Shown one piece after another: positions 1-10,986 of a DNA stretch of 64,000 bases. The position numbers were made by a program, and so were the translations under genes. Source of the stretch: Campanula takesimana (Eukaryota; Streptophyta; Magnoliopsida; Asterales; Campanulaceae); contig JAOWBW010000191.1 in assembly GCA_026119855.1 (NCBI GenBank), positions 62,001 to 126,000 on the forward strand, written 5' to 3'. Below the pieces are notes generated by a model. It was not told the origin of the DNA and did no database searches. It worked only from the letters and a program-made list of their open reading frames with translations. How positions within the stretch are numbered: position 1 is the first letter of the stretch; every line of letters starts with the position of its first letter.

Positions 1-292
1 GAACCCCCTGACTTTTATAATTTTTACAAACTTATCTTTTATAATTTTAAAATTTATTATATTGACCCCCTATAAAGAAAAATTTAATGGGTCTATATCC
101 GCTACTGCTTATCATCCCGCACTCCTGTTTAAAATTAATTCAATTTTAATCAAGAAAAATGAAAATCCATTTATCGTAAAACAAAGATTAACGATTTGCC
201 TCATAATATCTATTTTTGTTTGTTAGTATGTCATCTATAGCGCGAGTTACATGTCTTTTAGCAAAATAACAACATTATTGTTGATTAGATTA

Positions 293-1068
293 GGTCAATC
301 ACATTTTTAACCACTGTATTTTGATAAAGTTTAGATTTTAACCGTTTTTATTTTTAACAGGCTTAACCACTCAACTTAGAGTATGTGTTCAATTTGTCCA
401 GACACCCCTTCATCCAAAAATTGTAGAAAAGTTAACACTTTGTTAGAAAATTTAGCAAAATGTCAGAAAAGTTAACAAAATGTCAGAAAAGTTAATGAAT
501 GTTAGGAAAGTTAATAAAAACGATCATAAATTAACAAGATTCCCGCACAAAGGTCTTATTTGGGTCCAACATAAATCATACTCAAAATTCTATCCACTCA
601 TCCTCTTCAACCCCATATCCCTTTCCTGTCTGCCAACCCTTTCACACTCACTTCGACCTCTCTTCCCCCTCTTTTTCCTTCACTTCTCTCTAAAATATGG
701 CCCCCGCTCTGCGACCTTCTGTCCCCAGTTTTTTCTTCCCAAACTATGTTCTCAAACACGAATTTGTCAAAGAGTATAGTTAGCAATCCTTGGTGAGTTA
801 AACTGTACTCCTCTTTGGAATTTTACCCCATTTTGTTAACTTTGTTGAGTTTTCATTACCTATTCTAATATTTCGCTTACTTTCCTATTATTTTGTTTAC
901 TTTTCTAAAATTTCGTTAACTTTTTAAATATTTTTGGATGAAATTATGGTGTATGGGCATATCGAATGCGAATTCTAAGTAGAGTGATTAAAACTGCTAA
1001 AAAAATTCCAAGAGTGGTTAAAAGTGAAGCTTTATAAAGTACGGTAGTTAAAAATATCGATTTGACCG
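293..1068. mobile_element. Long-TIR MITE (unclassified)
   Basis: The two ends are inverted repeats of each other: a left arm reading TTTTTAACCACTGTATTTTG is mirrored at about 1020-1060. The interior carries a tandem run of GTTAGAAAAGTTAACA-like units (about 425-510) and a matching inverted set near 830-925. There is no coding capacity. No target duplication could be assigned with confidence, so the superfamily is open and the ends are approximate. Confidence 0.6.
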
Positions 1069-1730
1069 ATAGTAGCAAGTGAGAATACGCTTGTAGTCAT
1101 GACTCACGTCTACAACTATGGTTTTCGGCATACAACTTGTAACTTGGCAGTGGCATAGACATAAACTATTGCAAGGGTTCAATAATGAATAAGGATAAAA
1201 CAATATACTTATTATATATACATTTGGCACAAAAGATGGTTAAAAATGAAACAATACTTTACCTTTTTATACTAAAGTGAAGAGGGTAATATTAACAAAA
1301 TAGTATTGTAACACATCTTCCAAAATTTAAGGATATAAGACTGACATTTTCAAAGCGATCAATCCCTATATGGGGGCTTTACTACTATCATAATTTATTT
1401 AAAGATGTAAGACCGGTATTTCAAAAATATGAAAGAGTCGCGTGATCCATCCCTGTAACTTTATAAGGCGGATTTACTACTGTGACTCAGAATTTTCATT
1501 TAGAGTATATGAAGTTGAACCTCATATGGTTCGTTATTCGTTAGCCTAAAGACGCTAAACAATGAATGACGCACACATATTAGGTTTTATTGACCGACTA
1601 TAGTATCGTTGTTTCTCTTAAACTCTTTTTCTTTTTGTAATTTTTTTTGCTATAATTGTTTTGATAAATATATAATTTGTCTTGCATCAAGTGATAACAT
1701 GCGATGTGTCACATATACTATACTGTTAAT

Positions 1731-2235
1731 TCAATCAAATATTTGGATAGTCTTGACACCTTGCTTCTTTGACTCTTCCTTGGGAATAGTGATAGTGAGA
1801 ACACCTTGCCCCATCGATGCCCTAATTTGATCCATCTTTACGTTCTCTGGTAGCCTAAATTTGCGCATGAACTTACCGCTACTTCGCTCAACCCTATGCC
1901 ACCTTTCACCATTGCTCTCCTCCACAACCTCCCTGCTCCGTTCTCCGCTTATTTGGAGCACCCACCCTATCATCTTCAACCTCCACTTTCACTTCTTCCT
2001 TCTTTAATCCAGGTAGATTTGCCTTAAATACATGTGCCTCTGGAGTCTCCCCCCAATCAACGCACGTGCTAGCAAATGCAGATGTTTATCTTGATAGTTG
2101 ATCATGACTGGGTAGTGATGATAGCCAATGATGATTGATGTCCCTGAACGGGTCCCACACATCCATCAAGAATGGGTCAAAGATTTGGTGCCCACCTCGG
2201 CGACCAAACCCATAAAAGTGAGGTACAATCGACAT
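1731..2235 (-). pseudogene. Class I small heat-shock protein (HSP20) pseudogene
   Basis: Read on the minus strand, the ATG at 2235 opens a typical class I sHSP N-terminus (MSIVPHFYGF..., IFDPFLMDVWDPF). An in-frame TAA at 2088-2086 follows residue 49, where relatives usually have Glu. The same frame then continues with the alpha-crystallin domain (VDWGETPEAHVFKANLPGLK, then EEVKVEVEDDR). An apparent 4-nt insertion near 1958-1966 shifts the frame, and the rest (VLQISGER..., KFMRKFRLPENVKMDQIRAS, GVLTITIPKEE) runs to the stop at 1731. Intact members are cytosolic ATP-independent chaperones of about 155 residues. The parts present add up to roughly that length, so this is a nearly full-length gene with one nonsense codon and one frameshift. 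A sequencing error cannot be excluded for either, but two lesions make a pseudogene more likely. Confidence 0.85.
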
Positions 2236-2319
2236 GTTATGTATGATGTATATATTTATGTAATTATTCCTTTGTGTTTGCTTATTAGGATAATTATCGA
2301 TTGCGCAAGAGGATGCTAG

Positions 2320-2332
2320 TATATATATAAAG
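2320..2332 (-). promoter_or_regulatory. TATA box of the sHSP pseudogene
   Basis: On the minus strand the sequence CTTTATATATATA lies about 85-95 nt upstream of the sHSP ATG at 2235, the usual plant TATA-to-ATG distance. I found no convincing perfect heat-shock element array next to it. Confidence 0.45.
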
Positions 2333-2865
2333 GGATGAGGCAATGTAATTGGGTTATCCAGGTTCCTTATTTTTGGGAGAGAAATAGGGGTGTCCATGTT
2401 ATTTTGTGATTTGGGAGTATTTTGAGAAACTTTCAATCATAATAAGTCCTTGGAAGGAAATATGGCACATTGGCAGTGGTACTCCCTATTTTATATTTGC
2501 ATCCTAACTTATTGGGCCATAAGCCCGGTTCAAATTATGAACCAGAAAAGCCCATATTACATAGGTTGGCCCATTCGAAGAATTTTCATAGTACCAGAAA
2601 GCTCGCGAAGAACAATTGATTCCCGCCATACCCTCAATCACTAATCGATCAAAACATTCAACGCAATTTTCAATCATTTTCTTAGCAACCTAACAAGAAA
2701 TTCGAATTTCTAGTTGTTTAGTTTGATTTTGGGGATGGAATGGATGCCGATCACTCCGACGACGCCGGAGCAACAACTCCGATCAATCATCAGTCGGCGT
2801 TAGGGGTTCGTTCGAGGCTTCCCGTTCTCCTCCTCTCCATCGATCGCCATTTCTTCACGGAATTC

Positions 2866-3083
2866 TATTTCGAAACTCCGCGTTTAGGAGGCGCAAGAAA
2901 GAAGAAGTGAATGCCGAAATCGATAGGGTTTTGTGGATTAGAATAGCGGTAAGGTAAGTTTCTGAAAGAGGTTCAGGCTGCCGGAGAACGCGATATTGGA
3001 GCAGGTGAGGGCGGCAATGGAGAACAAGAGTGGTCACTGTTACTGTTCCGAAAGATGAGGTGAAGAAATCAGAGGTGAAATAA
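2866..3083 (+). pseudogene. Class I sHSP C-terminal pseudogene fragment
   Basis: Plus-strand remnants of the alpha-crystallin domain lie in shifting frames: KKEEVNAEIDRVL near 2890-2930, then KFLKRFRLPENAILEQVRAA near 2955-3020, then VVTVTVPKDEVKKSEVK ending with TAA at 3081-3083. At least three indels separate the pieces. The middle of the domain between VLxIxG and KFL is missing, and the N-terminus is not recognisable. It is oriented opposite to the sHSP pseudogene at 1731-2235, so the two look like a former divergent pair. Confidence 0.75.
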
Positions 3084-4718
3084 ACTGAGATATCTGACTA
3101 GAATGTTAACTATGCTGATTGCTGATTGTTTTTTTGCTGATTGTGTCTATATTGATATGATTGTACATTTGTATAATATATGAGTGGTATTTTCGCGTGA
3201 ATTAAATAAGAACTATATATATCATGGTAATAATGCCTGAAATGAGAACAATGGAATCATCATGTATCGTATTATTGTTTGTTGACAATAACTATCTTTC
3301 AAATGTTTGAGGAAATGATGAAGCCCTCGTCTCTCTCATCTTCTAGTATACTAATTCTTGCTCAAGTTAGTATCATAATGTACTTGTATCCCTTAATATA
3401 TTCTTAACATCATTATCAAAATCATGTGCAACTGTGTACATTTTTAGTTAGCTTTGCATAGCGTGAAAGCGGAAATCTGATTAACGTAGTATATAAGCAT
3501 CTGAACTGGGTACACTTTTTTCAGTTGGTTGAACCAGATGGGAGAACTAGATTACTTCAAACTGGCTTAGAGGGTCATAGCATGCTGACCAGGAGTATGC
3601 ACACATGTGCCTCTGCCATTAAAGAGAACTGTTAGAAAAGAAAACCCATACGCTGTACTACATTCGGGTTCATATGAATTGAGCTATACCTATTTCCTTC
3701 TACTCTGCGTTCTGTTATGTCACAATTGTGATAAAAATTCCACTCATATATCATTTGCATTGGTCGTTAAAACTCCATTGAGAAGCTAATGAGCATTATC
3801 AATTTTGGTGGCATTTGTTACTTTAGTAAGTGTACAAATGTCACATTTGTATCTTAGAAGTTTTTTTTTCTTTCTTTCAATGCCTGTATCTTAGAAGTTT
3901 GATGATCAAATTGATGATAACAAAATAAAATGGTGGTAAAAATATAGTTTATTTTACCTTTAATTTTAATGTTGATTCATACATATGTAATAATAACATT
4001 GCGAATAGTGCCTACACTCTGTGTGATAGTCTATTAGAAGGCAATCAAGCTCAATGGGTTTGGTGTGTGCATGATACACAGGATTGGAAGCAACTGCAAA
4101 AATGGCTGCAAAGCAAGACTTGTAGCATAGCTTCAGGGCAGTGGTTTGGGGTTTGTTAAGTTGACTACTGCTTTACTTAAGGTATGTCCAATCTCATGCT
4201 TATAGTAATAGTATACATTTATCTTGTTGTTTGTGGACTGTGTTTTTTTATGTATTTATTTTTTGGTATGTGTGAATGCTTGCATTTATATGGAGTCATG
4301 CCATTTATATCATCCTCAGTGGCCTGTCAACTGTAGTCAAACCTTTAGCTATTTGTTACTCTTTTTGAAAATCAGCTGACATTTCACAATTATCTACAAA
4401 TTCGATTGTAACTTTCAGATGGTTATTTTCTTGTTGGGTGACTAGCTTGGTAGAGTTGAGTATAGCAACCGTGTTAAGGTTCATCGAATAGGTAATAGGG
4501 GTTTGATCAGGCAAAAGGAGCAAATGTAATAATAATGCTGATAGCACTACATTATCATCCCATGACCAGAAAAGATGAGAAACTATCATTTAACCTTAAC
4601 CGTTGATTCATACATATATACTAACATAGCAGACAACTGCGAGATGGTCTCGTAGACTTAAGATTAGTCGAACATGTAATCTTCACCAAAAGCAAGAAAC
4701 TATAAGCTATTGAAGTGA
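3084..4718. other. Intergenic, no gene recognised
   Basis: This is AT-rich sequence with only short open frames of up to 77 codons and no recognisable domain. It is the 3' flank of UGT-1. No TIRs, LTRs or RNA genes were seen. Confidence 0.5.
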
Positions 4719-6821
4719 CTACAACGATAAGATGAACTCTAGCAACTCATTCAGGGCATTGTATGAGGCACCCCCTTTTTGAACACATAAATCAACCTTT
4801 TCCTTCATGGACTTTGCTCTTTGTCGCATTTCCTCTCCTTCTTCATCCACCATGAGCACTTTGATAGCTTTCTCGATATTACCTCTCTGTAAATCTTGCT
4901 CCAAGTGTAGGCCTATCCTCCATTCATGGCTCAAGTACCTTGCATTTACTTTTTGGTCTGCGAATGAAGGCATGCACAACACTGGAACCCCTTCGTTAAT
5001 ACTTTCTAAAGTTGAATTCCAACCGCAGTGGCTCCAAAAGCCTCCAACTGCAGCATGAGCCAACACCTCTTTTTGTGGGGCCCATTTCACTATATGACCT
5101 CTTTCTCCAGTGCTCTCTTTAAAATCTTCTGGTAAGAACTCAATCCATTCCGAGTTGTTAACACTGCCTGGTCTAACTACCCATAAGAATGGTTGACAAC
5201 TGTTGGCAAGCCCGTATGCCATCTCAACTAGAGTCTTCTTGTCTATGCTTGCTAAGCTCCCTAAGCTTACATAAATAACTGATTGAGGAGCCTGCTCGTC
5301 TAGCCATGTGATGCAAGTGTTGTCTTCTTCAAGCAAGCTACTTGAAGAAGCTGTAGCCATCTTATGCAGGGGTCCTATTGGGAATATTGGGATTTTGTAA
5401 AGTTGCATAAGTTGTGAAAGTGCTGAATGTTCAAGGTAGTCACTTGTGTTCCAGATAAAAGCGGAGGAACTTCCTTTATTTCTACCCGCTTCTAGCATTG
5501 TTATTACATCTTCAAGCTTTCCGATATCGGAAAGTGATAGGTCCTTGAACCTGAGGGGATGAAGTCCTGGTACTTGGTTCTCCAACATAGAATCTGTGGC
5601 ACAGAGGTTTAATTAATTTAGAGAGGCATGTATCTTTATTGTGCAACTCATTGAAGTAAATTTAATTGTAAAGGATTGAAACTCAGGGTACCATGGTATC
5701 TTATTGAAGAATAAGGAAAAGAAAAGTAGAATTTTCCCTTTTGGGAAAGTTCTGGGTAATGAGGGATTTAAACCCCGGCACCGTGGTTGCTTTATTCCTA
5801 TGATCTACAGGCCCCTCCCCGTCCCCACTAGATCTGTTCCCTGGAGTACTCTCTGTTAGGGTTAGAAGAGTGCTATATACACCCTATTATTTCTATATGT
5901 ACCCTAGTCCAAAATGTAGTCTGTACTCCGCCCTCATAATAAAGTTTGTTCTCCTTCTGCCTATGGATATAGCTAACACATCTTTGAACGTAAATCTGTG
6001 TTCTTTATTTACGTTTAATGTTTTCTTTTTCTCATTCCTAGTCAGTTATAACACCCCCTCAGAAAGGGAACCTTTCCCTAGCCGTTTAGGCTTAAGGTGC
6101 ATCCTTCCCGGTCCTCTTGTACTAGAGAAAGGTCGTCTCATGATCTAATACCCACACCGGCTATGGACCAAACTGTGACTTGTCAGATCCTTTTAAAAAA
6201 TGTTCTTTACTTGTTTGTACATTGCTTGGAACATGGTAAAATTGCACTAAATTATTTTCTAGTTTAGAACCGTGACACCTTTTTTTGGGACGGACAAAAA
6301 AGCAAAGCGGGACATTTATTATAGGATTAAGGGAGCAATCATATACCTTGCACATGAATATATCCGTCTGCATAAAGACGAGGGAGAGCATCATAAGATG
6401 CTGTGGAAGAAGCACTAGCTGGATTGAGTATAATGCTGGGAAGCTTCATAGAGTTTGCCAAAGCTTCAGTGAAGTACATGGTTACGTCGTAGATGATGCA
6501 CGCTACTTTATCATGTCGACCATGTTGTTGCACCAACTGGGTCATGCAGTTTTTTAGGGATTCTACTCCCTGGGTGTTAACAATATTTAGAAATTCCAAT
6601 AAATTTTCTGCGGAAGGATCCGGAAGAATCAGGTTTTCTAGAAAGGGTTTGAAAATAAAATCAGGGTAGTGAGAAGGATTGGGAGGGTTGAACATGGCAT
6701 GCATGATAATGACGGAAAAGCCCTTGGAGTGAAGGATTGTGGCCAAGTCTAGTATTGGAGAAAGGTGCCCTTGTAATGGACATGGAACCAAAACTACCTG
6801 GAGACATTTTTGGCCTTCCAT
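4719..6821 (-). CDS. UGT-1: UGT76-like UDP-glucosyltransferase
   Basis: Family-1 plant glycosyltransferase (GT-B fold), predicted to move glucose from UDP-glucose to a small hydroxylated or carboxylated acceptor in the cytosol. Exon 1 is 6821-6347 (donor AAG|GTATAT). Exon 2 is 5593-4719 (acceptor CACAG|ATT). The join is phase 1 and gives 449 residues, normal for the family. The start MEGQKCLQVV aligns with the sister genes. His19 in PLQGHLSP and Asp112 in IIYDVTMYF are the expected catalytic dyad. The 44-residue PSPG box spans residues 329-372, begins WAPQKEVLAH, contains GFWSHCGWNS and ends in DQ; a final Gln usually goes with UDP-glucose use. N-terminal wording (HSKGFSVII, NPPNPSHYPDF) and the PLRFKDL motif after the intron point to the UGT76 group (group H), whose known members act on cytokinins, isoleucic/salicylic/N-hydroxypipecolic acids or diterpenoids. 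The acceptor cannot be read from sequence. The intron carries an insertion (5733-6176). Confidence 0.9.
5733..6176. mobile_element. Composite insertion in the UGT-1 intron
   Basis: Alignment by eye with the intron of the UGT-2 pseudogene (about 10080-10450) shows shared sequence on both sides and extra sequence here. Inside, 5854-6053 begins TGTTAGGG, has a CTATATA box and an AATAAAG signal, and ends TATAACA, so it resembles a short copia/TRIM LTR. No target duplication was found. The right part resembles organellar rRNA (6094-6176). Confidence 0.45.
6094..6176 (-). pseudogene. Organelle-type large-subunit rRNA fragment (NUPT/NUMT)
   Basis: On the minus strand the sequence reads TTTGGTCCATA, then CTAGTAC(A)AGAGGACCGG, then GAAGGATGCACCT. 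This closely follows the sarcin-ricin-region motif of plastid 23S and plant mitochondrial 26S rRNA (CTAGTACGAGAGGACCGG...GACGCACC). Two visible differences are CG to CA and CG to TG changes, as expected for methylated nuclear DNA. The fragment is about 80 bp. Recognition is from memory of the conserved motif, and plastid versus mitochondrial origin is unresolved. Confidence 0.6.
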
Positions 6822-7105
6822 TTTCTCTTCAATGTCAACTATGGATGAATGGTTACTAAATTAACTTTGGAGCTCTGTAGTCTATAGCAGACTGCTTATG
6901 AAGCAGATCTCTAGTCTGTGGGCAGTGTTTTTTTCAATGTGATTATCTATTGTTTTGTTTTGAATGGCTCATTGTGCTTATGCCATTTATTTTGTTGTCA
7001 TTGTCCTCCCAACTTTTCAGTAGGACATGGGACCAGAGTGGTATTAAATTGGTAACACAAGTTACTTACGAAATTGACATTGATGTTTTTTTCAATGTGA
7101 TTATC

Positions 7106-7976
7106 TATAATTGTCATTTCTCAAGTGTATTTGTTTATGGCTAGAATGGTTGAAGGAAATTTCTCATTTTGAAAGGAGAAAAGCGAGGGATTCCACCATT
7201 AATGGAGGAATGGTGAGGTTGTTGCCGTTTAATGAAGGTGACGACGGAGCAGCCCTTATTTATACCCATAACACACGTGTGCCTTGCACCACTGCCCTTG
7301 TAATGACAATTACACCCTTAATAAAAGTCATGTGATATGCACATGACTGTTTTCCCGTTAAAAAACTAACATTTTATTAGTTTCTATATCAATTTGCAAC
7401 AAAATGACAAACACAGGAATCGGGTTGCAAGAAATACAAACACAGGAACCAAATTGCAAAAGTGATACAAACACAGGTAACTAAATTGCAATTGATCCTG
7501 CAAATATTTGACAAATATTTATGAATAGTTTGAAAAGCAGGACATTTTATAACATAGAGAAACTAGTTTCCCTAAAATTTTGTGAAAAACAAATTTATTA
7601 AATCCTCTTATTTCAAAACTTTGTTTGATACCTATAATTGCTAGAATAAAAAAATACCTTGGTTTGTGGATATGGCAAAACTTCAAGGATTCGGGCGGTC
7701 TTGAGTTGCATTTCCAACCGGAGATATTGGTATTGTTGATTACCTAAATGTTTGTATTGATACAGCTCTACTGTAGATGAATGTTTCTGATCTAATGCCG
7801 TGAAGAAGATAAGAGTGTCTTGTAGAATTTGTGTATGTTGTAACGAAATTTTAATTACAACCATCATATGTTATCTCAAAGCCTTTGATAATTGAATGCT
7901 ATCTGATTATATATTTCTCTGTTTCTTGATCTCATCTAGAATGTTTCACTTAGGAGACGATATAAAGGAGGCCTTC
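7106..7976. repeat. Duplicated segment (copy 1; copy 2 at 23386-24264)
   Basis: About 870 bp are nearly identical to 23386-24264. The block includes the right part of a MITE (AATTGCAA-rich arm ending at AACTAGTTTCC near 7570) and an exon-like minus-strand open frame at 7867-7613. The left MITE arm present in copy 2 is missing here. The right edge coincides with the start of a TGTTGG-type repeat at 7977. Confidence 0.8.
7666..7867 (-). other. Exon-like open frame, unrecognised (copy 1)
   Basis: A minus-strand open frame encodes MMVVIKISLQHTQILQDTLI and continues to LEVLPYPQTK, then meets a plausible donor AAG|GTATTT. The copy at about 23943-24146 keeps the frame with only two or three substitutions. 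No protein family was recognised and no neighbouring exons were found. It may be a captured gene fragment inside a duplicated, transposon-associated segment. Confidence 0.3.
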
Positions 7977-9316
7977 TGTTGGTCCCAAAGACACAACAAG
8001 AGTATGAAAAGAGGCTAGGAGGGGGGTGAATAGCCTATTTAAAATTATCAACCCTTTTTCAAAATTCAACCTTATGCTTACTTTTGAATTTTGCGGTTAA
8101 GTAAAAACCACTAGTTCAAAGTAAAATGCACAACGGAAATTTTCGATAAAAACGAGGTAGAGTTGGTTTTGAAGTTAAAACGACTAGGTAAGCAAATGTA
8201 TGCGGCAGACAATATTGCAGCAAGCAATATTGCGGTAGCCTATGCGGTAAGCAAGGTTACTGACTAGGTAGGTTGAAAATGAAAGTTTGTGTCTGAGAGT
8301 TTTGGCAAATAGATAAGTAGTCAGAAGTGATAACTACGGCAGTAGGCAAGCAACAAACACAATTCACAATAATTTGAATAGCTGTAAAGATCAAACCACT
8401 AAACGACAAACAAGATTAATAAGAACAATAAGAACAATTGCTGAAAGTAAATTTGCAGAATGTAAATTGCAGTAAGTAAATGACACAATGATTTGGAAAT
8501 GTTCGATCTGTTAAAAGATCTACGTCCTTTACCAAGATGGTCAGTCTTGGATTTTGAATGGAGGTATATATTGATTCTCTTGAGTACAGATTACAGAGAT
8601 GAAGTATTGAATCAACACCTACTTTCTATGAAGAACAAATCCTAGACTTAGACCAGTGTATCCCTAATGATGCAATCTATGTGATTGATCAATCGGGGTG
8701 TGTGTGTGTAAGAATCAATAGCTCTATATAATCTATATGATTGAGAGCCTAATGAATCTTTAAGTGTTGCTGGGCTTGAGATTTGATGTGCTTGAAGGTT
8801 GCTGGAGATCTTTGAAGATTTGAAGGCGAATGCTTGAAGATTCAAATGATTCTGGAAATCTTGAGTATGATCTTCAATCACCAAGTATTTCAACAGCAAT
8901 TTTCCTCTTTGAATCTCAGCTTATTTTCAATGAAGAAAGCAAGGCCTATTTATAGCCTTGTGAGAGAGGTAGCTGTTTGAATTCTTGGAGGACAAGTTTG
9001 GAAGATGATGAGCTGGAGCATTCTGATTGGAGCTCATTTCTTTGTTGTCTTATAGTTGCAGAAGTTAGTGGTCAAGATGCACTATCTTGTACCAGACATA
9101 ATGACCAAATTCAAATTTGAATTTTGCAACGTTCTGAATCAAACTTGTCTTCTATTGGTCTTGACCAGGTTGTGCGGTAGCTATGTCTGCGGTGGCTAAG
9201 ACCTTGCGGTAGCTTATGATGCATGCGGTAGCTTTAAACCATGTGGTCGCTAGCTATGCGGCCGCTCCTCAAGCAGCAGCAGAATCAGCAGCAGCTTGAT
9301 TGAGGTAGGCAGACTT
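7977..9316. mobile_element. Probable retrotransposon/solo-LTR-like repeat
   Basis: The sequence starts TGTTGGTCCC just where the duplicated segment ends, and it has no coding frame. It is rich in TGCGGTAG motifs (about 8200-8260 and 9180-9240) and holds one GCGGCCGC near 9257. The TGCGGTAG motif recurs as its complement in the LTRs of the gypsy element at 15991-22003. No second LTR, PBS or clear right boundary was seen. Confidence 0.4.
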
Positions 9317-9386
9317 TCCTTTTTTTTTTTAAGTCAAAATGAAATGAAAATTGAAAATGGAAAAGAATAATTAATCAAGGTTTTAA

Positions 9387-9634
9387 TTCATTTTCAACCA
9401 TTGTACTTTCACCCGACTTTCACTTTAACCATTATACTTAATTTTTTGCACGAAAACCACTCTACTTTTAAAAACCTCCCATCCCAACCACAAATTCGTG
9501 TCTAATCCGTCACAAATCCGCGGTTTTTAGGTTTGGATGAGAGGTTTTCCAAAGTAGAGTGAGTGTCGTGCAAAAAATAAAGTAGGATGGTTAAAGTGAA
9601 AGTCAGGTGAAAGTACGATGGTTGAAAATGAATT
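9387..9634. mobile_element. Long-TIR MITE
   Basis: About 85-bp terminal inverted repeats match almost base for base: the left arm begins TTCATTTTCAACCATTGTAC and its reverse complement ends the element at about 9633. The core is short and non-coding. Flanking TTAA-like bases may be the target duplication. Confidence 0.75.
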
Positions 9635-10173
9635 TAATCCATTAATCAATATAATATATATGCATGCTTGCTAAGCTCCCTAAGCTTACATAAATAACCT
9701 ATAGAGGAGCTTGCTTGTCTAGCCATGTTATGCAACTGGTATCTTCTTCTAGCAAGATACTTAGCCATCATATGCAAGAGGCCTATCGGGAATCTTGGGA
9801 TATGGTAAAGTTGGCAAAGCTGTGAAAGTGCTGAATGCTCAAGGCAGTCAGCTGTGTTCATGATGAAAGCGGGGAACTTCCTGTGTTTCTACCCTTTCTA
9901 GCATTGTTATTACATCTTCAGGCTTTCCAATATCTATAAGTGATAGGTCCTTGAATATGAGGAGATTAAGTCATGGTACTTGGTTTTCCAACATAGAATC
10001 TATTGCATAGAGGTTTAATTTGGAGAGTCATGCATCTTTATTGTACAACTGATAGAAGTAAATTCACTAGTAAAGGATTGAAAAGCTCAGGGTAGCATAC
10101 CATTGTAACTTAATGAAGAAATGAGAAAAGAAAAGTAGAACAACGTACCAGACCTTGAAGTATGAGGAAAGTA

Positions 10174-10434
10174 CTCCCTCAGTCCCATTAGAAGTGTCAT
10201 AATTGACTTGTCAAACTTTTTAAAGAATGTGTATATACATTGCGTGTACCTAGGGGTGGCAAATTGGGTGTTTTGGGTTTACCCATTAAAGTTAAAAATC
10301 CATTGGATATCCGGATATTTTAACTTTAATGGGTACACCCAAAACACCCATTTTGCCACCCCTACGTGTACCATGATAAAATTGCAATAAGACTAACTCC
10401 TAACTTAGAAATGTTACACTTATTAGTGGACGGA
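10174..10434. mobile_element. Stowaway-like MITE in the UGT-2 intron
   Basis: The left end CTCCCTCAGTCCCATTAGAA and the right end TATTAGTGGACGGA are inverted-complementary, next to TA. A homologous remnant lies in the UGT-1 intron near 6165-6290 (GGGACGGAC kept). The insertion therefore predates the UGT-1/UGT-2 split. Confidence 0.6.
10251..10364. mobile_element. 114-bp hAT-type MITE
   Basis: The termini are TAGGGGTGGCAAA and its inverse. The element is almost wholly palindromic (arms about 50 bp) and is flanked by a perfect 8-bp target duplication, CGTGTACC (10243-10250 and 10365-10372). An 8-bp duplication with TAGGG-type ends is diagnostic of hAT. It is absent from the matching site in the UGT-1 intron. 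Confidence 0.9.
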
Positions 10435-10514
10435 TTAAAAAGGAAAGCGCGACACTTATTATGGACAAAGCGACATATACGTCGTACGGGCATATATCCT
10501 TCTGCATAAAGACT

Positions 10515-10986
10515 ACGAGTTAAGCACCTATTTAGTCCCTAACCTATTAAGTTTTTTACCTTTTCATCCTCAACCTATTTTTTTTCACCTTTTCGTCATT
10601 GAAGTATCTATTTGCAGGATGAAGGGGTCCTTCCGTCTTATGTCCGTCTGGTCAAACGTTAAATTGATCGTACGTGGCCTTTGACCTCCATCTGGCGAAG
10701 GACCACTTCATCCTGCAAATAGATACTTCAAGGATGAAAAGGTAAAAAAAATAGGTTGAGGACGAAAAGGTAAAAAAGTTAATAGGTTAGGGACTAAATA
10801 GGTGCTTAACTCTGGCCTTTGACCTCCACGTACAATCAATTTAACGTTTGACCAGACGGACATAAGACGGAAGGACCACTTCATCCTGCAAATAGATACT
10901 TCAAGGACGAAAAGGTGAAAAAAAATAGGTTGAGGACGAAAAGGTAAAAAACTTAATAGGTTAGGGACTAAATAGGTGCTTAACTC
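10515..10986. mobile_element. Mutator-like MITE with a duplicated right end
   Basis: The ends GAGTTAAGCACCTA and TAGGTGCTTAACTC are inverted repeats. The flanks carry a 9-bp duplication, ATAAAGACT (10506-10514 and 10987-10995), typical of Mutator-like elements. It splits exon 1 of the UGT-2 pseudogene. The right arm occurs twice in tandem (ending at about 10811 and again at 10986), so the element has one left and two right ends. Confidence 0.85.

Noticed and set aside
4356..4589. 77-codon minus-strand frame downstream of UGT-1
   Set aside because: No homology recognised and no splice or promoter signals. It is indistinguishable from a chance frame.
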